Shown one piece after another: positions 1-5,799 of a DNA stretch of 6,540 nt; the first letter of the stretch is position 1; every line of letters begins with the position of its first letter. The translations under genes and the position numbers were made by a program. A model generated the notes under the pieces. That model was not told the DNA's origin. It searched no databases and was given only the letters and a program-made list of their open reading frames with translations. This DNA is from Flavobacteriales bacterium (GTDB taxonomy: Bacteria > Bacteroidota > Bacteroidia > Flavobacteriales > BACL11), in NCBI GenBank assembly GCA_002724895.1, contig PBQB01000095.1:1-6540 (forward strand). Reading direction: 5' to 3'.

Positions 1-1245
1 ATCTATAATAGAGCGAGATTCCTCAGCTAAAGTTAACTTTTTTATACTAGATTTTTGCTCAAAATTTTTATCTTTTATTGAACTTTTTTCTGAATTTTTA
101 GATTGTTTATGTAATTCTGAATTATAATTCTGTTTAAGATTTTTAGACTTCTTTTCTAACTTAACAAAATCTGATTTTTTTTTAAACTCTTCATTGTTTA
201 TTGATGAAATTTGAATTAAACATAATTCGACTAAAAAATGTTTATTTGTTGCATTCTTATACTGAAGATCACAAGTACTACATAATTGTAAGGAACTGAG
301 CAAAAAACCTTCTTCACATTCTTTTGATTGTTGATGATATCTATTTTGAACATCTTCAACTTCATCAATTAAACTAAGAGTACTTGGATCTTTTGATAAC
401 AATAATTGTCTTAAATGTTTTGACAAACCGATAATGATATCTTGTGGATCAAAACCATTGTTTACTATTTCATTAAAAGTTAACAAAACATTCTTAAAAT
501 CATTGTTATTTATTTCTGAAACTAACTTAAAATAGTACTCATAATCTAATATATTTAATTTCTTTATTACATCTTGAAAAGAAAGTGTTTTGTTTTGAAA
601 ATCAATTAATCTATCAAATAACGACAAAGCATCTCGCATAGAACCGTCTGATTTTTGAGCAATAACATTTATCGCAGATGTTTCTGAATCTATATTTTCA
701 CTTTTAGCAACAAAATCCAAATAGTCTGAAATATCCTTAACACTTACTCTCTTGAAATCAAAAATTTGACATCGTGATAAAATTGTTGGAATTATTTTGT
801 TTTTTTCAGTAGTAGCTAAGACGAATATAGCATGTTTAGGTGGCTCTTCTAAAGTCTTTAGAAAAGCATTAAACGCAGATTGAGAAAGCATATGAACCTC
901 ATCTATGATATAAACTTTATATTTTCCAATTTGAGGAGGAACTCTAACCTGGTCTGTTAAACTTCTTATATCATCAACAGAGTTATTAGATGCCGCATCT
1001 AATTCAAAAATATTAAATGAAAAATTATCAATATTATCTTCATTGTTAAACTCATTTATTTGCTTTGCCAAAATTCTTGCACAAGTAGTTTTCCCAACAC
1101 CTCTTGGACCACAAAACAAAAAAGATTGAGCTAGATTTTTTGTTAATATAGCATTTTTTAGTGTCTCAGTTATAACTTTTTGACCAACAACTGAATCGAA
1201 ATTAGTTGGTCTATACTTCCTTGCCGAAACTACATATTTACTCAT
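1..1245 (-). CDS. dnaX: DNA polymerase III subunit tau/gamma (DnaX), C-terminal end beyond the window
   Basis: This is the clamp-loader ATPase subunit, which uses ATP to load the sliding clamp and ties the loader to the replicase. The visible 415 residues begin at an ATG on the minus strand (1245-1243) and run off the left edge without a stop. Seen directly: Walker A GPRGVGKT at 46-53 (Lys52), ELDAASN at 81-87, Walker B VYIIDEVH at 111-118, sensor 1 LATTE at 143-147, the SRC arginine-finger motif at 157-159, and a sensor 2 region GSMRDALS at 201-208. The collar domain occupies about 220-349. A Lys/Ser/Glu-rich, probably disordered tail follows. The four-cysteine zinc module that normally lies between Walker A and ELDAASN is absent; no Cys occurs at 56-158, as I recall for flavobacterial homologues. 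Codons 355-357 form an A9 run that could allow slippage to a shorter gamma form. The start has no Shine-Dalgarno, and a promoter candidate lies 27-61 bp upstream. Identification is secure; whether both tau and gamma are made is unknown. Confidence 0.97.
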   Translation of the reverse strand, partial: MSKYVVSARKYRPTNFDSVVGQKVITETLKNAILTKNLAQSFLFCGPRGVGKTTCARILAKQINEFNNEDNIDNFSFNIFELDAASNNSVDDIRSLTDQVRVPPQIGKYKVYIIDEVHMLSQSAFNAFLKTLEEPPKHAIFVLATTEKNKIIPTILSRCQIFDFKRVSVKDISDYLDFVAKSENIDSETSAINVIAQKSDGSMRDALSLFDRLIDFQNKTLSFQDVIKKLNILDYEYYFKLVSEINNNDFKNVLLTFNEIVNNGFDPQDIIIGLSKHLRQLLLSKDPSTLSLIDEVEDVQNRYHQQSKECEEGFLLSSLQLCSTCDLQYKNATNKHFLVELCLIQISSINNEEFKKKSDFVKLEKKSKNLKQNYNSELHKQSKNSEKSSIKDKNFEQKSSIKKLTLAEESRSIID

Positions 1246-1271
1246 GAATATAACAAATAAAATAGATAGTG

Positions 1272-1306
1272 CAAATCTAACATTAATTACATATTAAATA
1301 AACAAA
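1272..1306 (-). promoter_or_regulatory. candidate Bacteroidota-type promoter for dnaX
   Basis: On the minus strand, TAGATTTG (plus positions 1279-1272) matches the Bacteroidota -7 consensus TAnnTTTG in every defined base. A TTTG lies 23 nt upstream (plus positions 1306-1303), at the long end of the 17-23 nt spacing reported for Flavobacterium. Transcription would start near 1265, leaving a leader of about 20 nt before the dnaX ATG. The motif is seen; promoter activity is inferred, and A+T-rich DNA produces chance matches. Confidence 0.48.
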
Positions 1307-1360
1307 AAAATAATTAAATTAAAAAAAGAATTCTATTTCAGATAATTAAAATGTTTTTGC

Positions 1361-1368
1361 TAAATTTG
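1361..1368 (+). promoter_or_regulatory. candidate -7 element for the rpsF-rpsR-rplI operon
   Basis: TAAATTTG matches the Bacteroidota -7 consensus TAnnTTTG exactly and lies 35 bp upstream of the rpsF ATG. No TTG occurs at the expected 17-23 nt upstream, so the -33 half is missing or degenerate. If used, transcription would start near 1374 and leave a leader of about 30 nt, too short for a large structured autoregulatory leader. Activity is inferred. Confidence 0.42.
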
Positions 1369-1403
1369 CTGCCCAAAATTAATATTAATTTAAATAAATA
1401 TAA

Positions 1404-1742
1404 ATGAATACTTATGAAACTGTTTTCATACTAAATCCCGTTTTATCTGAAATCCAGGTAAAGGAAACAGTAAAAAAAATTACCGATTTTATAAAAGAAA
1501 GTAAAGGACAAATAACTCACGAAGAAAACTGGGGTCTTAAAAAACTTAAGTACAATATTCAAAATAAAAAAACAGGATTTTATTACCTTTTAGAATTTAA
1601 ATCTGAGGGCAAACTAATTTCCGATTTAGAAATTGAGTTTAAAAGGGATGAAAGGATAATTCGGTGGCAAACTATAAAACTAGAAAATTTTGCTCTTGAA
1701 TACGCTGAAATCAGAAAACAAAAAATTAAAAATAATAAATAA
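1404..1742 (+). CDS. rpsF: 30S ribosomal protein bS6
   Basis: This 112-residue protein binds the central domain of 16S rRNA as a partner of bS18 on the platform of the small subunit. The family pattern is clear: YETVFILNP near the N-terminus (4-12), then [16 protein letters not shown] around 41-56, a beta strand FYYLLEFK, and a RDERIIRW segment around 81-88 that contributes to the bS18/rRNA face. It lacks the long acidic tail of E. coli S6 and ends in a short basic stretch. The ATG at 1404 is preceded only by A/T sequence with no Shine-Dalgarno. It is the first gene of the rpsF-rpsR-rplI cluster, with 10 bp before rpsR. No ssb gene lies between rpsF and rpsR, unlike many Firmicutes. In Flavobacterium ribosomes bS6 helps bS18 and bS21 hold the anti-Shine-Dalgarno away from mRNA. 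Confidence 0.97.
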   Translation: MNTYETVFILNPVLSEIQVKETVKKITDFIKESKGQITHEENWGLKKLKYNIQNKKTGFYYLLEFKSEGKLISDLEIEFKRDERIIRWQTIKLENFALEYAEIRKQKIKNNK

Positions 1743-1752
1743 AAAATTTAAG

Positions 1753-2019
1753 ATGCCAAAAAATGATGTAACATATTTATCTCCAGTTGATATTGAAATA
1801 AAACACCAAAATAAATACTGTAGATTCAAAAAAATGAAAATCAAATATATTGATTACAAGGATCCTGACTTTTTGTTAAGGTTTTTAAATGAGCAAGGGA
1901 AAATATTACCTAGAAGAATAACTGGAAATTCTCTTAAGTTTCAAAGAAGACTTGCAGTAGCAGTAAAAAGAGCAAGACAAATCGCTCTATTACCTTATGT
2001 AGGAGACAATCTTAAATAA
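1753..2019 (+). CDS. rpsR: 30S ribosomal protein bS18
   Basis: An 88-residue small-subunit protein that pairs with bS6 on the platform. The core is unmistakable: KYCRFKK (21-27), [20 protein letters not shown], the strongly conserved [20 protein letters not shown] segment, and [12 protein letters not shown] near the end. I chose the ATG at 1753. An in-frame ATG at 1690 would add 21 residues, but these would overlap the end of rpsF and resemble nothing in the family, whereas [11 protein letters not shown] fits the usual short N-terminus. A single Cys (23) is kept. The gene begins 10 bp after rpsF and ends 18 bp before rplI, so the three are almost certainly cotranscribed. bS18 is one of the proteins lining the pocket that sequesters the anti-Shine-Dalgarno in Bacteroidota ribosomes. 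Confidence 0.96.
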   Translation: MPKNDVTYLSPVDIEIKHQNKYCRFKKMKIKYIDYKDPDFLLRFLNEQGKILPRRITGNSLKFQRRLAVAVKRARQIALLPYVGDNLK

Positions 2020-2037
2020 TTTTTTAAAATTTAAAAA

Positions 2038-2484
2038 ATGGATGTAATATTAAAAGAAGATGTTGAAAAATTAGGCTTTAAAAATGAAATAGTTAAAGTA
2101 AAAAATGGGTTTGGTAGAAATTTTTTAATCCCAAAAGGTCTTGCTGTACTTGCAACTAAATCTGCTATTAAAATACTAAATGAAACTCTTAAGCAAAGAC
2201 AAGAAAAGGAAAAAGAAGAAATTGCTGAAGCAGAAAAAATGGTTTCAAATCTTACATCTTTAGAAGTAGTTTTACATGCAAAAGTTATAGATGGAGGAAA
2301 TAAATTATTTGGTTCCATTACAGTAAGTCAATTTGTTGACGCCTTATCAAAATTAGGACAAACTGTTAATCCTAAGTTTGTTAAAATTGCTTCGATCAAA
2401 GAGCTAGGAAATTATGAAGCAGAAATAAGATTAAATAGATCTGTTAAAACAATAGTTCCTTTTAAAGTAGAAGCTGAAAAATAA
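2038..2484 (+). CDS. rplI: 50S ribosomal protein bL9
   Basis: A 148-residue large-subunit protein of normal length (149 in E. coli). The N-terminal rRNA-binding domain (about 1-50) carries the hallmark NGFGRNFLIPKGLAV at 23-37. A long, charged connecting helix follows (about 41-75, rich in Lys/Glu). The C-terminal domain contains GGNKLFGSIT (about 87-96) and ends at VEAEK. In other bacteria bL9 reaches away from the L1-stalk base and helps keep the reading frame; that role is taken from the family. It is the last gene of the rpsF-rpsR-rplI cluster, with 73 bp before acnB. The ATG at 2038 follows an A/T-only stretch without a Shine-Dalgarno. An antisense open frame across the same bases is a codon-bias shadow. 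Confidence 0.97.
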   Translation: MDVILKEDVEKLGFKNEIVKVKNGFGRNFLIPKGLAVLATKSAIKILNETLKQRQEKEKEEIAEAEKMVSNLTSLEVVLHAKVIDGGNKLFGSITVSQFVDALSKLGQTVNPKFVKIASIKELGNYEAEIRLNRSVKTIVPFKVEAEK

Positions 2485-2557
2485 TATATAATTATTTTTC
2501 ATTAGTTTAAAATCTGGCCTAACTATTTATTTGTTTTATATTTATTACATTTAATTT
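2485..2557. other. rplI-acnB intergenic region
   Basis: These 73 bp hold no reading frame and no GC-rich terminator hairpin. The only inverted repeat is a 5-bp TAGTT/AACTA pair (2503-2507 and 2521-2525), too weak to call. Imperfect -7-like octamers (TATATTTA at 2537-2544, TACATTTA at 2546-2553) could serve acnB, but neither has a proper TTG upstream, so whether acnB has its own promoter or receives read-through from rplI is unresolved. Confidence 0.4.
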
Positions 2558-5332
2558 ATGTATCAAAATTATATCAAAGAAAATACTGAAAGAAAAAAAA
2601 TAGGTTTAAATCCAAAACCAATTAGTAACGCTAGTCTATTAAAAGATATAATAAAAGAAATTCAAAATGAAAATAGCAGTTGCAAAGAAGAATGTTTAAA
2701 CTTTTTTATCTATAACGTCTTACCTGGAACAACAAGTGCCGCTAAAGTTAAAAGCGAATTTTTAAAAGATATAATACTTGATAAAATCAATTTAGAAGAG
2801 ATTAAATGCGACTATGCGTTTGAACTACTATCTCATATGAAAGGTGGCTCTTCAATCAAAGTGTTAATTGATTTGAGTCTTTCAAAAAATTTAAAAATTG
2901 CTAAAAAAGCATCTAAAATTCTCAAAAGTCAAGTATTTCTTTATGATGAAGATACTAATAGACTATCAAAAGCGTATAATGAAGGCAATTTAATAGCAAA
3001 AGAAATTATTAAAAGTTATTCTAAAGCAGAGTTCTTTACTAAGCTTCCCAAAATCCAAGATAAAATTGAAGTAGTCGCTTTCATAGCTGGAATTGGAGAT
3101 ATTTCAACTGATTTCCTTTCTCCAGGAGCTGATGCCCACTCAAGAGCAGATAGAGAAATGCATGGGCAATGTTTATTTGAACACAACAAAAAAAAACAAA
3201 AGGAGCTTAAGGATTTACAATTAAAACATCCAAATAAAAGAATTATGCTAGTAGCTGAAAAAGGTACTATGGGTGTTGGGTCATCTAGAATGTCCGGAGT
3301 AAACAATGTTGCTTTGTGGATTGGAAAAAAATCAAGTCCTTATGTACCATTTATTAATATTGCTCCTATAGTTGCCGGAACAAATGGTATTTCCCCTATT
3401 TTTTTAACTACTGTGGATGTTACTGGAGGTATTGGACTAGACCTTAAAAACTGGAAGAAGAAAAAAGATAGTAAAGGAAATGTATTACTTGACAGTAAAG
3501 GTGATCCACAATTAATAGAATCTTACTCTATAAAAACAGGAGATATTTTTACTATTAATACTAAAGAAAAAAAACTATATAAAAATGATAAAGCTGTAAA
3601 AGATATTTCTTCATCATTCACACCACAAAAGATAGAATATATGAGAGCTGGAGGGTCATATGCTGTTGTTTTTGGAAAGAAACTTCAAAACTTTGCATGT
3701 GAAACCTTAGGTATAAAAACTCCCCAAATCTATGCAAAGTCAAAAGAAATATTAAATTCTAAAGGTGGACTGACTGCAGTAGAGAAGATATTTAATAATA
3801 ATGCTATAGATAAAGTAGATACAAAAATACTAAAAGCTGGATCTGATGTAAGAGTTAAAGTTAACATTGTAGGATCACAAGACACTACAGGATTAATGAC
3901 TTCTCAAGAGTTAGAGATGATGGCTGCCACTACAATCTCTCCATCAATTGATGGAGCTTATCAATCTGGATGCCATACTGCTTCTGTTTGGGATCAAAAA
4001 TCTAAAGATAATATTCCAAGGTTAATGAGTTTCATGAATAATTTTGGTTTGATAACTGCTCGTGACCCAAAAGACCAGTATAAACCAATGACCGATGTTA
4101 TTCACAAAGTTTTAAACGATATTACTATTGATGACTGGGCAATAATTATTGGAGGAGACTCACATACTAGGATGTCAAAAGGGGTAGCATTTGGTGCAGA
4201 TTCTGGAACAGTAGCATTAGCTCTTGCAACTGGTGAATCAAGCATGCCAATACCAGAATCTGTTAAAGTAACCTTTAAAGGAGAAATGCAAGAATATATG
4301 GATTTTAGAGATGTCGTTCATGCAACTCAGTCCCAGATGCTCTCAAAATATAACGGAGAAAATGTTTTTCAAGGTAGAGTGATCGAAGTTCATTTAGGAA
4401 CATTACTTGCTGATAAGGCATTTACCTTTACTGACTGGACAGCAGAAATGAAAGCAAAAGCATCAATTTGTATTTCAGAAGACGAGACACTAATAAAATC
4501 ATTAGAAATAGCTAAAAAAAGAATTAAAAACATGATCAATAAAGGCATGGATAATTCACAAAAAGTTCTCCAAAATCTAATTGATAAAGCTAACAATAGA
4601 ATAAATGAAATAAAATCTGGAATTAAGCCTGCACTTTCTCCAGATATAAATGCTAAATACTATGCGGAATTTGAGGTAGATTTATCAATCATTGCCCAGC
4701 CTATGATAGCTGACCCTGATGTACATAATAAAGATATTTCTAAAAGGTATACTCATGATACCATTAGAAATCTATCATACTATAAAGGAGAGAAAAAGGT
4801 TGATTTAGGATTTGTTGGATCATGTATGGTTCACAAAGGAGACCTTAAAATCCTATCCAAGATGCTAAAAAATCTTGAAAAACAAAATGGAAATGTTAAA
4901 TTCAATGCTCCACTAATTGTAGCTGCTCCAACATATAATATAATCGATGAGCTCAAAGAAGAGGGAGATTGGGAAATTTTGGAAAAATATTCTGGTTTTA
5001 TTTTTAATGACGCAAATCCCAAAAAAACAGCTCGAATCAAATATAAAAATATGATGTACCTAGAAAGACCTGGATGTAATCTGTGTATGGGTAATCAAGA
5101 AAAAGCTGCCAAGGGAGATACAGTTATGGCGACTTCGACTAGACTGTTTCAAGGAAGAGTTGTCGCTGATTCAGATAGAAAAAAAGGTGAATCATTACTT
5201 GCATCTACTCCAGTTGTTGTATTGTCTGCAATTCTTGGAAGAATTCCAAAGATGAAAGAGTATATTCATGCAATTGACGGAATTAACTTGACTAAATTTT
5301 CCCCTCCAAAACAAAAATTATGTTCTTCATAA
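2558..5332 (+). CDS. acnB: aconitate hydratase B / 2-methylisocitrate dehydratase
   Basis: A 924-residue cytosolic [4Fe-4S] enzyme that interconverts citrate and isocitrate through cis-aconitate in the TCA cycle; AcnB proteins often also act on 2-methylisocitrate. The order is that of AcnB, not AcnA: a helical HEAT-like domain (about 1-160), the swivelling domain 4 (about 165-400, with GVGSSRMSG at 239-247), then the catalytic domains. IGGDSHTRMSKG is at 531-542. The three cluster ligands are present: Cys756 in GSCMVHKGD, and Cys840 and Cys843 in GCNLCMGNQ. It is longer than E. coli AcnB (865); part of the excess is about 25 extra residues between the first and second cluster cysteines, and the Lys-rich stretch near 300-350 may be another insert. 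This looks typical of Bacteroidota homologues. The ATG at 2558 starts a sequence aligning to the family's usual N-terminus. The gene stands apart from the ribosomal genes and converges on the next gene with 7 bp between stops. Confidence 0.97.
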   Translation: MYQNYIKENTERKKIGLNPKPISNASLLKDIIKEIQNENSSCKEECLNFFIYNVLPGTTSAAKVKSEFLKDIILDKINLEEIKCDYAFELLSHMKGGSSIKVLIDLSLSKNLKIAKKASKILKSQVFLYDEDTNRLSKAYNEGNLIAKEIIKSYSKAEFFTKLPKIQDKIEVVAFIAGIGDISTDFLSPGADAHSRADREMHGQCLFEHNKKKQKELKDLQLKHPNKRIMLVAEKGTMGVGSSRMSGVNNVALWIGKKSSPYVPFINIAPIVAGTNGISPIFLTTVDVTGGIGLDLKNWKKKKDSKGNVLLDSKGDPQLIESYSIKTGDIFTINTKEKKLYKNDKAVKDISSSFTPQKIEYMRAGGSYAVVFGKKLQNFACETLGIKTPQIYAKSKEILNSKGGLTAVEKIFNNNAIDKVDTKILKAGSDVRVKVNIVGSQDTTGLMTSQELEMMAATTISPSIDGAYQSGCHTASVWDQKSKDNIPRLMSFMNNFGLITARDPKDQYKPMTDVIHKVLNDITIDDWAIIIGGDSHTRMSKGVAFGADSGTVALALATGESSMPIPESVKVTFKGEMQEYMDFRDVVHATQSQMLSKYNGENVFQGRVIEVHLGTLLADKAFTFTDWTAEMKAKASICISEDETLIKSLEIAKKRIKNMINKGMDNSQKVLQNLIDKANNRINEIKSGIKPALSPDINAKYYAEFEVDLSIIAQPMIADPDVHNKDISKRYTHDTIRNLSYYKGEKKVDLGFVGSCMVHKGDLKILSKMLKNLEKQNGNVKFNAPLIVAAPTYNIIDELKEEGDWEILEKYSGFIFNDANPKKTARIKYKNMMYLERPGCNLCMGNQEKAAKGDTVMATSTRLFQGRVVADSDRKKGESLLASTPVVVLSAILGRIPKMKEYIHAIDGINLTKFSPPKQKLCSS

Positions 5333-5339
5333 TTGAAAA

Positions 5340-5789
5340 TTAAGAAAAAAAAGGAAAATCGTCTAAAAAATCAACTGAATTGTCATCATAATTCATTTTA
5401 CAACAATAATGGGTCATTCCATTTGTGACAATTAAAAAATTTACTCTTAGTTTAAAATTATATCTAGCAATTTGATTAAATGTAGATTGAGTAATTTTAA
5501 TGTTTGGGGCCTTACACTCAACAATTATATTTGGACTTCCATTTCTATCATATAAAACAATATCAGCTCTAGTTTGTAAATTATTATATTTAACCATCTT
5601 TTCAACTGAAATGAGACCAAGTGGATAGTTTTTAGTTTTATGTAAAAAACATATTATATGCTGCCTTACCCATTCCTCAGGAGTTATTTTAATATATTTT
5701 TTTCTTACCTGATCAAAAACTTGCATAATACCATTAACTACTTTAACTTTGAGGTTTACATCATTAAAATTCAATTTAGGTAAATCCAT
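5340..5789 (-). CDS. HsdR N-terminal-like PD-(D/E)XK nuclease-fold protein
   Basis: A 149-residue protein resembling only the N-terminal nuclease domain of type I restriction HsdR subunits (HSDR_N_2-type family). No helicase part, HsdM or HsdS is nearby. Visible motifs: PEEWVRQH at 37-44, Glu63, Asp76 in RADIVLYD, Glu91-Cys92-Lys93 following the strand NIIV, then Gln106-x3-Tyr110, matching the QxxxY motif of HsdR/RecB-type nucleases. The catalytic set D76, E91, K93 is therefore intact, so nuclease activity is plausible but unproven. There is no signal peptide or membrane segment. From memory, the same small gene sits beside holA in many Flavobacteriia, which argues for a housekeeping role rather than a restriction remnant. 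Its ATG (5789-5787) is 10 bp from the divergent holA ATG, and its stop is 7 bp from that of acnB. A promoter candidate lies inside holA. Its function is unknown to me. Confidence 0.85.
   Translation of the reverse strand: MDLPKLNFNDVNLKVKVVNGIMQVFDQVRKKYIKITPEEWVRQHIICFLHKTKNYPLGLISVEKMVKYNNLQTRADIVLYDRNGSPNIIVECKAPNIKITQSTFNQIARYNFKLRVNFLIVTNGMTHYCCKMNYDDNSVDFLDDFPFFS
5721..5751 (+). promoter_or_regulatory. candidate promoter for holA, inside the divergent nuclease-like gene
   Basis: TTG at 5721-5723 and TAACTTTG at 5744-5751 are separated by 20 nt. This matches the Bacteroidota promoter consensus in all defined bases and in spacing. It would start transcription near 5757, giving a leader of about 43 nt before the holA ATG at 5800. 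It lies within the coding sequence of the opposite-strand gene, as expected when the start codons are 10 bp apart. Activity is inferred. Confidence 0.5.
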
Positions 5790-5799
5790 TTTTAAAATA

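Larger units (their letters stand above)
1246..1403. other. divergent dnaX/rpsF intergenic region
   Basis: These 158 bp separate two divergently transcribed genes and must carry the start signals of both. They are almost entirely A and T. I found a minus-strand promoter candidate toward dnaX, a perfect -7 element toward rpsF (1361-1368) and a 16-bp A/T palindrome (1376-1391). No open reading frame, tRNA or GC-rich hairpin is visible. I could not fold the rpsF leader into the S6:S18 ribosomal leader motif known from other phyla. Confidence 0.6.

Noticed and set aside
1690..1752. 21-residue N-terminal extension of bS18 from an upstream in-frame ATG
   Set aside because: It overlaps the end of rpsF in another frame, shows no family similarity, and the ATG at 1753 gives the normal N-terminus.
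2031..2318. Antisense open frame across rplI
   Set aside because: It is the complement of a clear ribosomal protein gene, with low-complexity Ser/Phe/Leu composition and no recognisable domain.
2503..2525. Possible terminator after rplI (TAGTT/AACTA)
   Set aside because: The stem is 5 bp, A/T-rich and has a 13-nt loop, with no clean T-run; too weak to call.
2537..2553. Promoter for acnB
   Set aside because: The octamers TATATTTA and TACATTTA miss the final G and lack a TTG at 17-23 nt upstream; chance matches are common in this DNA.
3188..3196. A9 run in acnB as a frameshift site
   Set aside because: It encodes a plain Lys-Lys-Lys stretch in the middle of a fully conserved protein; slippage here would only destroy the enzyme.
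3016..3306. Antisense open frames within acnB (also at 4390-4596 and 4831-5040)
   Set aside because: All lie opposite strongly conserved aconitase coding sequence and show no protein-family features.
5296..5359. Inverted repeat ATTTTCC/GGAAAAT spanning the acnB and nuclease-like gene ends
   Set aside because: The 7-bp arms are 50 nt apart and both are low complexity, so a functional hairpin is unlikely.
5340..5789. Remnant of a type I restriction-modification locus
   Set aside because: No HsdM, HsdS or helicase pieces are present, the frame is intact with its catalytic residues, and the gene fits tightly between housekeeping genes.
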